A DNA stretch of 64,000 bases. Origin: Micromonospora mirobrigensis (GTDB lineage Bacteria; Actinomycetota; Actinomycetes; Mycobacteriales; Micromonosporaceae). The notes under the pieces were generated by a model. It had not been told where the DNA came from, did not search any database, and saw only the letters and a list, made by a program, of their open reading frames with translations. The stretch is from positions 186,001-250,000 of the forward strand of contig NZ_FMCX01000008.1 in NCBI RefSeq assembly GCF_900091555.1, given 5' to 3'. The translations under genes were made by a program, and so were the position numbers. Positions 28,259 to 36,439 of the stretch are shown in pieces; the first letter of the stretch is position 1, and every line of letters begins with the position of its first letter.

Positions 28259-28320
28259 GCGCGAGGAGTGAGCCGGGGTTGCGAGCCCCGCAGTCGCGAA
28301 CAAGGGCTCTTCAGTGAGCG
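28245..28320 (+). repeat. 17-bp direct repeat bracketing a small insert at the pyk/tesB junction
   Basis: GGGCTCTTCAGTGAGCG occurs at 28245-28261 and 28304-28320 (period 59 bp). The first copy carries the pyk stop and the second carries the tesB GTG start. If one period is removed, the pyk TGA would overlap the tesB GTG by 3 bases, a normal coupled arrangement. The inserted segment includes a short stem, CGGGGtTGCGAGCCCCG. It is readable as a 20-codon frame ending RALQ, like pyk itself. Confidence 0.8.
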
Positions 28321-29192
28321 ACGTTGCGGTCGGCCAGGCGGCCGTGGACCAGCTCCTCGAGGTGCTCGACCTGGAGCACACCGGGGAGATGACCTTCCGG
28401 GGGATGAGCCCGCCCGTCGGCCCGCAGCGGGTCTACGGCGGGCAGGTCGCCGGGCAGGCCCTGGTCGCGGCCGGCCGCACCGTCGACCCGGAGCGGTTCG
28501 TGCACTCGCTGCACGGCTACTTCGTCCGCCCCGGCGACCCCGCCGAGCCGATCGAGTACCAGGTGGAGAACGTCCGGGACGGCCGCTCCTTCTCGGTCCG
28601 CCGTTCGGTGGCGTTGCAGCACGACAAGCCGATCTTCTTCATGTCCGCGTCGTTCCAGCGCCAGGAGGAGGGGCTGGACCACCAGGCCCCGACCCCGGTC
28701 GACGTGCCGGGACCGGACGAGGTCCCGACCATGACCGAGCGGCTCTCCCGCTATCCGGAGCGGCTCGGCATCTGGGGCCAGATCCCGCGCCCGATCGACG
28801 TCCGCTACGTCGGCGAGCCCGGCTGGGTACGCCCCGGCGACCGGCCGGCCGAGCCGCGCCAGCGGGTCTGGATGCGCATCGACGGCAAGCTGCCCGACGA
28901 TCCGCTGCTGCACGCCTGCGCCCTGGCGTACGCCTCGGATCTGACCCTGCTGGACTCGGTGCTCTCCGTGCACGGCGAGGTGTGGGGGCCCGGGGGAGTG
29001 GTCGGGGCGAGCCTGGACCACGCGCTCTGGTTCCACCGGCCGTTCCGGGCCGACGAGTGGTTCCTCTACGACTGCTGGAGCCCGTCGGCCTCCGGCGCCC
29101 GGGGCCTGGCCACCGGGCGGATGTTCACCACCGACGGCCGGCACATCGCCAGCGCCGTCCAGGAGGGCCTGCTGCGCCGGGTCGGCGGCTGA
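28314..29192 (+). CDS. tesB: Acyl-CoA thioesterase II
   Basis: A 292-residue double hot-dog thioesterase that hydrolyses acyl-CoA to free acid and CoA. Family segments seen are RVYGGQVAGQALVAAGRTV, FVHSLHGYFVRPGDP, FFMSASFQ, and the C-terminal SLDHALWFHRPFRADEW with the catalytic Asp of the TesB family. ASGARGLATGRMFTTDG is the end signature. The start is GTG 28314, inside the second copy of a 17-bp repeat, with only a weak AAGGG upstream. The gene was probably coupled to pyk before a 59-bp duplication. Confidence 0.95.
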   Translation: MSDVAVGQAAVDQLLEVLDLEHTGEMTFRGMSPPVGPQRVYGGQVAGQALVAAGRTVDPERFVHSLHGYFVRPGDPAEPIEYQVENVRDGRSFSVRRSVALQHDKPIFFMSASFQRQEEGLDHQAPTPVDVPGPDEVPTMTERLSRYPERLGIWGQIPRPIDVRYVGEPGWVRPGDRPAEPRQRVWMRIDGKLPDDPLLHACALAYASDLTLLDSVLSVHGEVWGPGGVVGASLDHALWFHRPFRADEWFLYDCWSPSASGARGLATGRMFTTDGRHIASAVQEGLLRRVGG

Positions 29193-29266
29193 CCGTACCC
29201 CCTCGGTCGGCCGGTCGGCGGAGGGTCGCCGGACCGGGCGGCCGATCCGCCGTCTAACCTTGCCGC

Positions 29267-29740
29267 ATGCGTCTCTCCGCCCGGGTCGACTACGCCCTCC
29301 GCGCGGCCGCCGAGCTTGCGGCGGTCGCCGACGGCACGGCCACCGGCGGGCGCAGCCGGCCGGTCACCGCGGAGCAGATCGCCCGGGCCCAGGAGATCCC
29401 GCCGAAGTTCCTGGAGAGCATCCTGCTCCAGCTGCGCCGGGGCGGCATCGTGCACGCCCAGCGTGGCCCGGAGGGCGGCTACTGGCTGGCCCGCCCGGCG
29501 GCGGAGATCTCCCTGGCGGAGGTGATCAGGGTGATCGACGGGCCGTTGGCGCACGTGCGGGGCCAGCGCCCCGAGCAGCTCGGCTACCAGGGCGCCGCCC
29601 GGTCGTTGCAGGACGTCTGGATCGCCCTGCGGGCCAGCGAGCGGGAGATCCTGGAGCAGGTCAGCATCGCCGACGTGGCCGGCGGCACCCTGCCGGGCCG
29701 GGTCAGCGAGCTGGCCGCCGACCCGCGCGCCTGGAGCTGA
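29267..29740 (+). CDS. Rrf2 family regulator lacking Fe-S cysteines
   Basis: 157 residues with the Rrf2 winged helix (MRLSARVDYALRAAAELAA; EIPPKFLESILLQLRRGGIV; RGPEGGYWLARP). The loop that carries the three cluster cysteines in IscR/NsrR has none, and the whole protein has no cysteine. It therefore cannot bind an Fe-S cluster by cysteines and more likely senses a small molecule, as CymR does. No Shine-Dalgarno is present; TAACCT lies 7 bases before the ATG, suggesting a leaderless mRNA. It precedes a TauE/SafE-type transporter gene, so a sulfur-related role is possible (inference). Confidence 0.88.
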   Translation: MRLSARVDYALRAAAELAAVADGTATGGRSRPVTAEQIARAQEIPPKFLESILLQLRRGGIVHAQRGPEGGYWLARPAAEISLAEVIRVIDGPLAHVRGQRPEQLGYQGAARSLQDVWIALRASEREILEQVSIADVAGGTLPGRVSELAADPRAWS

Positions 29741-29872
29741 CCGCCCGCGTCCGACCCGGGCGCCCACGCGGTGGCCCGCGTCCCACCCACCGATCAGGGG
29801 CTTGACCGGTGGCCCACCATGCCGCATTGTCGACCAAGTCGATAGGAGATCCCTAGAAGTCGGGGAGTGCTC

Positions 29873-30844
29873 GTGCGCAAACTGCTGATCCTCGCCCTGG
29901 TCGGGCTGGCCGCCCAGCTGGTCGACGGCGCCCTCGGCATGGCGTACGGGTTGACCTCGTCGACGCTGCTGCTGCTCGCCGGGGTCGCCCCGGCCGCCGC
30001 CTCCGCCTCGGTGCACCTGGCCGAGATCGGCACCACCCTCGCCGCGGGCGTCGCCCACTGGCGGTTCGGCAACGTCGACTGGCGGGTGGTCCGCCGGATC
30101 GCCCTGCCCGGCGCCGCCGGCGCCTTCGCCGGGGCCACCTTCCTCAGCTCGATCTCCACCGAGGCTGCCGCCCCCTGGATGGCCGGCATCCTGTTCACCC
30201 TCGGCGCGTACCTCCTGGTCCGCTTCTCCCGGCCGCTGCGCACCGACCGCGCCGCGGGCCGGCTGCGGACCCGCTTCCTCGGCCCGCTCGGCCTGGTCGC
30301 CGGCTTCGTCGACGCCACCGGCGGCGGGGGTTGGGGGCCGGTGGCGACGCCCGCGCTGCTGGTCTCCGGCCGGCTGGAGCCGCGCAAGGTGATCGGCTCG
30401 GTCGACACCTCCGAGTTCCTGGTGGCCGGCGCCGCCAGTCTCGGCTTCCTGATCGGGCTCGGCTCCGACGGCTTCCTGCTGCCCACCACGGCCGCCCTGC
30501 TGGTCGGCGGCCTGATCGCCGCGCCGGTGGCCGCCTGGCTGGTCCGCATCGTCCCGGCCCAGCTGCTCGGCGCCACCGTGGGCGGCGTGATCGTGCTGAC
30601 CAACGCCCGCACCCTGATGCGCGCCGCCGACCTGGGCGGCGCCGCCCGCCCCGCGGTCTACGCCCTGCTCGCCGCCGGCTGGCTGGTCGCCGTGCTGCTG
30701 GCCGTGCGCGCGCTGCGCCGCACCCGCCAGGCCCGGGCCGTCGCCGCCGCCGCGCTCGCGGCCCCTGCCCCCACCGACCACCCCGTCCCGCTCGCCGCGG
30801 GCCAGGCCGGGCCGTCGCCCACGCTGGCCGCCGCCGACCGCTGA
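29873..30844 (+). CDS. TauE/SafE (TSUP) family transporter
   Basis: A 323-residue integral membrane protein with ~8 hydrophobic segments. TSUP signatures are seen: GLAAQLVDGALGMAYGLTSS in the first half and LGLVAGFVDATGGGGWGPV in the second, the two inverted half-repeats. Members move sulfite, sulfonates or other sulfur anions. GTG 29873 is chosen because GGGGAG lies 5 bases upstream; GTG 29867 would overlap it. The leader contains TCGACCAAGTCGATAGGAG, an imperfect dyad worth testing as a site for the neighbouring Rrf2 protein. Confidence 0.9.
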   Translation: MRKLLILALVGLAAQLVDGALGMAYGLTSSTLLLLAGVAPAAASASVHLAEIGTTLAAGVAHWRFGNVDWRVVRRIALPGAAGAFAGATFLSSISTEAAAPWMAGILFTLGAYLLVRFSRPLRTDRAAGRLRTRFLGPLGLVAGFVDATGGGGWGPVATPALLVSGRLEPRKVIGSVDTSEFLVAGAASLGFLIGLGSDGFLLPTTAALLVGGLIAAPVAAWLVRIVPAQLLGATVGGVIVLTNARTLMRAADLGGAARPAVYALLAAGWLVAVLLAVRALRRTRQARAVAAAALAAPAPTDHPVPLAAGQAGPSPTLAAADR

Positions 30845-30903
30845 CCACCCCGGGGTACGCCACCTGAGTGTGCGCCCCCGGCCCGGTCGCTCGTCCGCGC
30901 CGC

Positions 30904-30964
30904 TCTGCGGTCCGCGCCCTTCTGCGGTCCGTGCCGCTGCCGGTCCACGCTCTGCGGTCCGCGC
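30904..30964. repeat. Degenerate short repeats of CTGCGGTCCGCGC
   Basis: Four imperfect units, TCTGCGGTCCGCGC (30904), TCTGCGGTCCGTGC (30921), a GCTGCCGGTCCACGC variant (30936) and TCTGCGGTCCGCGC (30951), lie 15-17 bases apart. A further GGCGGTCCGCGC occurs at about 31007. Confidence 0.7.
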
Positions 30965-31135
30965 TGGCTGACGGCCTGTGCTGCTGGTCGTTGCCCCGTG
31001 CTGGTCGGCGGTCCGCGCTCGTCACCCGGCCCGCGCTGCTCCCCGGCCGACACCTTGCGGTCCACCGCCTACCGAGCCCGGACGGAACGAGGAGTCGATC
31101 ACGCTCCGTAACCCGGTTACCGCCGACATCGCGAA

Positions 31136-31185
31136 CGAGCGTGATACCTCAGAGTCATCAATATTCCTCTCAGGTATCACGCTCG
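31136..31185. repeat. Long hairpin element (CGAGCGTGATACCTCAGAG arms)
   Basis: Arms of 19 bp (31136-31154 and 31167-31185) are complementary except for one position, with an AT-rich 12-base loop, TCATCAATATTC. A third partial arm, ATCACGCTCC, lies ~40 bases upstream (31099). The AT-rich loop and isolated setting in a gene-free region suggest a small palindromic repeat element rather than a simple terminator. Confidence 0.75.
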
Positions 31186-31493
31186 CGGAGAAGTTTTCCG
31201 GGCCGACGGCGCGGGGGCGACGGGCCACAGGGCGACCCGCCTCAGGGCGGCGGCGGCCACGTCGGCGGCGGCCGTAGCGCGACCAGTGAACGGGGCGACT
31301 GTCCGTGGGGCACCGGACCTCCGGATGCCCGACGCTGGGGCGATCGAGCCCACGGAGTGACCGGGCCGGTGGCTGGGCCCGCAGGTCAGAGGCCTCGAAC
31401 GGGCGGGTCGGGACGACTGGGCGCCCGGTCCTGACGGCGAGCCACGGGTCGGTGCGGCGAGCCCCGGGCCGGTGGGGCGAAGCCCGGGCCGGG

Positions 31494-32927
31494 TCAGGGC
31501 GCGAGCAGCTCGTCGGCCGCGCTGCTCAGCAGCTGCCACGCCTCGTCCACGTGCGCCTCGGTGGTCGACGGCGAGCCGACCGCCAGCCGCAGCGCGTACC
31601 GGCCGGCGACCCGGGTGTGCGTCAGGTGCACCCGTCCGGTGGCGTTGACCCGGCTCAGCAACTCGGCGCTCGCCTCGTCCCCGGCGACCAGCCGGAAGCA
31701 GACCAGCGAGAACGGATACGCCGCCGCCAGCTCGAAGCGCTCGTCGCCGGCCACCCGTGCGGCGAACCGGTCGGCCAGCGCCACCCCGGAGCGGATGTGC
31801 GCCCGCAGCCCCTCCGCGCCGTACCAGCGCAGCACGAACCACAGTTTCAAGGCGCGGAACCGGCGGCCCAGCGGGACCTGCCAGTCCCGGTAGTCGATCA
31901 CCGCGCCGGATTCGCTCGCCGCGTTGCGCAGGTACTCCGGCATCACCGTCAGCGCCTCGACCAGCTCGGCGCGGTCGGCCACCCAGAAGGCGTCACAGTC
32001 GAAGCCGGTGAGCAGCCACTTGTGCGGGTCGAAGCAGTACGAGTCGGCGCGCTCCAGCCCGGCGTGCGCCCAGCGCAGCTCCGGGCAGACCGCCGCCGCC
32101 CCGGCGTACGCGGCGTCGACGTGCAGCCAGACCCCGTACTCGGCGCAGATCTCGCCGATCTCCGGCAGCGGGTCCACCGCCGTGGTGGAGGTGGTGCCCA
32201 CCGTCGCCACCACGATCGCCGGCACGTCCCCGGCGGCCAGGTCGGCCTCGATCGCGGCCCGCAGCGCCGTCGGGTCCATCGCCTGGCTCGCCGGGTCCAC
32301 CTCGACCACGCGTACCCCCTCGGCGCCCAGCCCGGCGACCCGGGCGGCCTTCTCGATGGAGGAGTGACCCTGGGTGGAGGTGTAGGCGCGGTAGCGCCGG
32401 TCCAGACCGTCGGCGCGCCACCGACCCTTGCTCGCCCGGTGCAGCGCGGCCAGCGTGGCCACCAGGGTCGCCGAGGACGCCGAGTCCTGGATGACCCCGC
32501 CGCCCGCGCCGGTGGAGCGGAACCGCCCCGGCAGGTCCATCAGCTCGGCCAGCCAGTCCAGCATCACCGTCTCCAGCTCGGTGCAGGCCGGCCCGGTGGC
32601 CCAGAGCATCCCCTGCACACCGAGGGCGGCGCTGACCATGTCGCCGAGCACGCTGGGGCCACTGGTGTTGGCCGGGAAGTAGCCGAAGAAGCCCGGGTGT
32701 TGCCAGTGGGTCAACCCGGGGGTGACCAGGGCGTCCAGGTCGGCCAGCACGGCGTCCACCGGCTCGCCCCGCTCCGGCGCTGTGGGCGGCAACGCGGCGG
32801 CCACCGTGCCGGGCGGATCCTGGGAGGTCACCGGCCGCTCGCCGAGCGTCGACCAGTAGTCGGCGATCCAGTCGACCACCGCGTACCCCGCGCGGCGGAA
32901 CTCCTCCGGGGTCATGTGCGCAGCCAT
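31494..32927 (-). CDS. Group II pyridoxal-phosphate decarboxylase (aromatic amino acid type)
   Basis: A 477-residue fold-type I decarboxylase. Seen are HPGFFGYFPANTSGPSVLGD at the N-terminal third, SASSATLVATLAA, the PLP ring-stacking QGHSSIEKAA segment, WLHVDAAYAGAA with the pyridine-binding Asp, and the Schiff-base Lys in DPHKWLLTGFDC. This set fits the DOPA/tryptophan/tyrosine decarboxylase group, giving arylethylamines and CO2. The exact substrate is not determinable. The start is ATG 32927 without a clear ribosome-binding site; ATG 32915 is an alternative. It diverges from the pectinolytic lyase gene. Confidence 0.93.
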   Translation of the reverse strand: MAAHMTPEEFRRAGYAVVDWIADYWSTLGERPVTSQDPPGTVAAALPPTAPERGEPVDAVLADLDALVTPGLTHWQHPGFFGYFPANTSGPSVLGDMVSAALGVQGMLWATGPACTELETVMLDWLAELMDLPGRFRSTGAGGGVIQDSASSATLVATLAALHRASKGRWRADGLDRRYRAYTSTQGHSSIEKAARVAGLGAEGVRVVEVDPASQAMDPTALRAAIEADLAAGDVPAIVVATVGTTSTTAVDPLPEIGEICAEYGVWLHVDAAYAGAAAVCPELRWAHAGLERADSYCFDPHKWLLTGFDCDAFWVADRAELVEALTVMPEYLRNAASESGAVIDYRDWQVPLGRRFRALKLWFVLRWYGAEGLRAHIRSGVALADRFAARVAGDERFELAAAYPFSLVCFRLVAGDEASAELLSRVNATGRVHLTHTRVAGRYALRLAVGSPSTTEAHVDEAWQLLSSAADELLAP

Positions 32928-32976
32928 GCCACGAGTCGATCAGGTCGACCGGCCCGGAGCAAGAGCCCGGGAGTCG

Positions 32977-33006
32977 TTGTGCGGCCACCGGGCACTGCCC
33001 TAGCAT
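32977..33006 (+). promoter_or_regulatory. Candidate promoter of the rhamnogalacturonan lyase gene
   Basis: TTGTGC (32977), an 18-base spacer and TAGCAT (33001) lie 132 bases before the GTG start. This is prediction only. Confidence 0.45.
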
Positions 33007-33138
33007 CGGCGGTACGCGGAGCCGAACCACGGACGTCGATGCGTCCGTCCCCCGTCGTTCAGCGCGGCGCAGCCGCGGGCCCAGGGCAGGCCGGCGTCGC
33101 AGCACGCCCCGCGCGCACCTCCTCCGGAGGCCACTTCC

Positions 33139-35142
33139 GTGCACCCCACCACAGCACGCCGTCGTACCCTGCTGCTCGCCGTGGCCGCGACAGGCACCCT
33201 CGCCGCCGCCGGCCTGACCACCGTGACCGCCTCCGCGGCCGCCGCCGGTTGCCGGGTCGACTACCGGGTGACCAACCAGTGGGGCGGCGGCTTCGGCGCC
33301 GACCTCACCGCCACCAACCTCGGTGACCCGCTGACCGGCTGGAGCCTCACCGGCGCGACCAGCCCGTCCCCCACGCCGACCAGCCCGCCGGCCGGGGCCA
33401 AGCAGGTGGAGAAGCTGGACCGGGGACTGATCAGCGTCCGCTCGGGCACCGGCAACCTGGTCTCCTGGCGGCTGCTCGGCACCGAGACCTCCGGGGTCGC
33501 CTTCAACCTCTACCGGGGCGCCACGAAGGTCAACGGCACACCGATCACCGGGGCCACCAGCTGGCTCGACGCCGGCGCGCCGGCCGGTGCCGCGTACACG
33601 GTGCGGGCCGTGGTGGGCGGCGCCGAACAGCCGGCCTCCGCCGCCGCGCTGCAGTTTCCCGCGGGCTACCTCGACGTGCCGATCCAGGCGCCGCCCGGCG
33701 GGACCACCCCGACCGGTGAGACGTACACCTACTCCGCCAACGACGCCAGCGTCGGCGACCTCGACGGCGACGGCCGCTACGAGATCGTGCTCAAGTGGGA
33801 CCCCTCGAACAGCAAGGACAACTCCCAGAGCGGCTACACCGGCAACGTCCAGGTCGACGCCTACAGCCTGACCGGCAGCCGGTTGTGGCGCATCGACCTG
33901 GGCCGCAACATCCGCGCCGGCGCCCACTACACCCAGTTCCAGGTGTACGACTACGACGGCGACGGGGACGCCGAGGTGGCCATGAAGACCGCCGACGGCA
34001 CCCGCTCCGGCACCGGCCAGGTGATCGGCTCCGCGACCGCCGACCACCGCAACTCCAGCGGCTACGTGCTCGCCGGCCCGGAGTACCTCACCATGTTCGA
34101 CGGCCGCACCGGCGCCGCCCTGTCCACCGTCGACCACGACCCGCCGCGCGGCACCGTCTCGTCCTGGGGCGACTCGTACGGCAACCGGGTCGACCGGTTC
34201 CTCGCCGGCACCGCCTACCTGGACGGGCAGCGCCCCTCGCTGATCATGGCGCGCGGCTACTACACCAGGGCGGTGATCGCCGCCTGGGACTTCCGCGACG
34301 GCACGCTGCGCAGACGGTGGACCTTCGACTCCAACGCCAGCGGCAACGGCGCCGCCGCCGGTCAGGGCAACCATCAGCTCTCCGTCGCCGACGTCGACAA
34401 CGACGGACGGCAGGAGATCGTGTACGGCGCGGTCGCCATCGACGACACCGGCCGGCTGCTGTGGTCCACCGGCAACGGCCACGGCGACGCCCTGCACGTC
34501 GGCGACCTCGACCCGTCCCGTGCCGGCCTGGAGGTCTTCAAGGTCGACGAGGACGCCAGCAAGCCCAGCTCCTGGCTGGCCGACGCCCGTACCGGCCAGA
34601 TCCTCTGGCAGACCGCGCCCAACGGGGACAACGGCCGGGGCGTCTCGGACGACGTCTGGGCCGGCAGTCCCGGCGCCGAATCCTGGTCGGCGGCGGTCGA
34701 CGGGCTGCGCGACACGAGGGGTCAGAACATCGGCCGCAAGCCGTCGTCGCAGAACTTCCTCGTCTGGTGGGACGGCGACCCCGTGCGTGAGCTGCTCGAC
34801 CGGACCTACGTCAACAAGTACGCCCCGGCCGGTGACGCCCGGCTGCTCACCGGCAGCGGCGTCGCCTCGATCAACGGCACCAAGGCCACCCCGTCGCTCT
34901 CGGCCGACCTGTTCGGCGACTGGCGGGAGGAGATCGTCTGGCCGACCACCGACTCGCGGGCGCTGCGCATCTACAGCACGCCCCTGCCGACCGGCCTGCG
35001 GCTACCCACGCTGATGCACGACCCGCAGTACCGGGTGTCGATCGCCTGGCAGAACACCGCCTACAACCAGCCGCCGCACACCGGGTTCTTCCTGGGCGAC
35101 GGCATGTCCACCCCGCCCGCGCCGAACATCTACCTGCGCTGA
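33139..35142 (+). CDS. Secreted rhamnogalacturonan lyase (PL11) with a truncated CBM2
   Basis: A 667-residue secreted enzyme that cleaves the rhamnogalacturonan I backbone of pectin. A signal peptide is seen at 1-35. Then comes the start of a cellulose-binding CBM2 (CRVDYRVTNQWGGGF... GDPLTGWSLT, ~35 residues), which breaks off and joins directly to a Pro/Ser/Thr linker (GATSPSPTPTSPPAG). The PL11 eight-bladed propeller follows, with calcium loops DLDGDGRYEIV, DYDGDGDAEVAMK and DVDNDGRQEIV and the terminal HTGFFLGDGM. An intact CBM2 is ~100 residues, so about two-thirds is missing. GTG 33139 has GGAGG 9 bases upstream. Confidence 0.93.
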   Translation: MHPTTARRRTLLLAVAATGTLAAAGLTTVTASAAAAGCRVDYRVTNQWGGGFGADLTATNLGDPLTGWSLTGATSPSPTPTSPPAGAKQVEKLDRGLISVRSGTGNLVSWRLLGTETSGVAFNLYRGATKVNGTPITGATSWLDAGAPAGAAYTVRAVVGGAEQPASAAALQFPAGYLDVPIQAPPGGTTPTGETYTYSANDASVGDLDGDGRYEIVLKWDPSNSKDNSQSGYTGNVQVDAYSLTGSRLWRIDLGRNIRAGAHYTQFQVYDYDGDGDAEVAMKTADGTRSGTGQVIGSATADHRNSSGYVLAGPEYLTMFDGRTGAALSTVDHDPPRGTVSSWGDSYGNRVDRFLAGTAYLDGQRPSLIMARGYYTRAVIAAWDFRDGTLRRRWTFDSNASGNGAAAGQGNHQLSVADVDNDGRQEIVYGAVAIDDTGRLLWSTGNGHGDALHVGDLDPSRAGLEVFKVDEDASKPSSWLADARTGQILWQTAPNGDNGRGVSDDVWAGSPGAESWSAAVDGLRDTRGQNIGRKPSSQNFLVWWDGDPVRELLDRTYVNKYAPAGDARLLTGSGVASINGTKATPSLSADLFGDWREEIVWPTTDSRALRIYSTPLPTGLRLPTLMHDPQYRVSIAWQNTAYNQPPHTGFFLGDGMSTPPAPNIYLR

Positions 35143-35147
35143 ACCGA

Positions 35148-35220
35148 CCGGGACGTGCCGTCCCGGAAAGGCAGGCACCGGGCCGCCGGCCGCGGAATCC
35201 GCACAGCCGGCGGCCCGGTG
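35148..35220. terminator. Two successive hairpins after the lyase gene
   Basis: CCGGGACG/CGTCCCGG with a 3-base loop (35148-35166) is followed by a perfect 15-bp stem, CACCGGGCCGCCGGC with its complement (35176-35190/35206-35220). They lie between convergent genes and probably stop transcription from both sides. Confidence 0.75.
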
Positions 35221-35362
35221 CACCACACCGCGGCATCCCCGACCCGTCCCGACCGGGAATGCCGTACCACCACCGAGGACAAAGCTATTCGTCCCACGCG
35301 TCGCGGGGGTGACGGCGTTGTGAAGGCTGTGTTTCGCCCGCCCCCGAACGCCGTGAGCTGCG

Positions 35363-36355
35363 TCACCGGCGCAGCGAACCGCCCGCCACGTGCTCGGCGA
35401 CCAGCTCGAAGGATCGGACCCGGTCGGCCACGTCGTACACCATCGTGGTGAGCATCAGCTCGTCCGCGCCGGTCCGCTCCACCAGCTCACCGAGCTGCCG
35501 GGCCACCGTCTGCGGCGAGCCCAACGCCTGACCGAACCGCCGGCCCTCGACGAACTCCCGCTCGATATCGGTGTACGGGTAGGCCGCCGCCTCCTCCGGC
35601 GAGGCCAGCGGCTCGGGCCGCCCCGAGCGCAGCTTCAGGAAGGACAGCCCGCTCGGGCCGGCCAACCACTCGGCCCGCTCGTCGGTCTCGGCGCAGACCA
35701 CGTTGACCGCGACCATCGCGTACGGCCGGTCCAGCCACTGCGACGGCCGGAAGCTCTGCCGGTAGAGCTGCAACGCGGGCAGCGTGTTCTGCGCGCTGAA
35801 GTGGTGCGCGAACGAGAACGGCAACCCGAGCAGGCCGGCCAGTTGGGCGCTGAACCCGCTGGAGCCCAGCAGCCACACCGCGGGGGACTGGCCCAGCCCC
35901 GGCGTCGCGGTGATCGGGCCCGGCTGCTCGCCGCTGAAGTAGTTCATCAGGTCCGCCAGCTCGCGGGGGAAGCCCTCCGCCGACAGCCCCTCCATGGTCC
36001 GGCGCAGCGCCAGCGCGGTCACCTGGTCGGTGCCCGGCGCGCGGCCGATGCCCAGGTCGATCCGCCCCGGGTGCAGCGCCTCCAGGGTGCCGAACTGCTC
36101 GGCCACCACCAGCGGCGCGTGGTTGGGCAGCATCACCCCGCCCGACCCGAGCCGGATGGTGCTCGTGTTGGCGGCGAGGTGGGCGAGGAGCACCGCCGGC
36201 GCGGAGGACGCGATGGCCGGCATGTTGTGGTGCTCGGCCACCCAGAAACGGCGGTAGCCCAGCTCCTCGGTGCGTCGGGCCAGCTCGGTGGTGTGCCGCA
36301 GGGCCTCACCGGCGGAACCGGCGGCGGCGACCGGGGCAAGGTCGAGGACAGACAT
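35363..36355 (-). CDS. LLM-class flavin-dependent oxidoreductase
   Basis: A 330-residue luciferase-like TIM-barrel protein of the MsnO8-type group. Seen are LARRTEELGYRRFWVAEHHN, TIRLGSGGVMLPNHAPLVVAEQF, GRIDLGIGRAPGTD, and the C-terminal GSPQTVARQLGELVERTGAD. Such proteins use reduced FMN or F420; the cofactor and substrate are not decidable here. ATG 36355 (MSVLDLAPV) is chosen because homologues start with this segment; the ribosome-binding site is weak. It lies 84 bases downstream of the Lrp-type regulator on the same strand. Confidence 0.9.
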   Translation of the reverse strand: MSVLDLAPVAAAGSAGEALRHTTELARRTEELGYRRFWVAEHHNMPAIASSAPAVLLAHLAANTSTIRLGSGGVMLPNHAPLVVAEQFGTLEALHPGRIDLGIGRAPGTDQVTALALRRTMEGLSAEGFPRELADLMNYFSGEQPGPITATPGLGQSPAVWLLGSSGFSAQLAGLLGLPFSFAHHFSAQNTLPALQLYRQSFRPSQWLDRPYAMVAVNVVCAETDERAEWLAGPSGLSFLKLRSGRPEPLASPEEAAAYPYTDIEREFVEGRRFGQALGSPQTVARQLGELVERTGADELMLTTMVYDVADRVRSFELVAEHVAGGSLRR

Positions 36356-36439
36356 CGGTACGTCGATCACACGTCTGGCCAACGCCACCCACGTCCGAAT
36401 TGTTCCGGCCGCCGCCCACATCACACTCCGGTGCCCCGG

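Larger units (their letters stand above)
30845..31493. other. 649-base gene-free stretch with repeats
   Basis: No convincing coding frame was found on either strand. It contains a short degenerate repeat run (30904-30964), a GTAACCCGGTTAC palindrome at about 31107, the hairpin element at 31136-31185 and low-complexity GC-rich sequence up to the decarboxylase stop. It may be the scar of lost genes. Confidence 0.6.

Noticed and set aside
31136..31185. Hairpin considered as terminator of the decarboxylase gene
   Set aside because: It is more than 300 bases beyond the decarboxylase stop and lacks a T-run on that strand.
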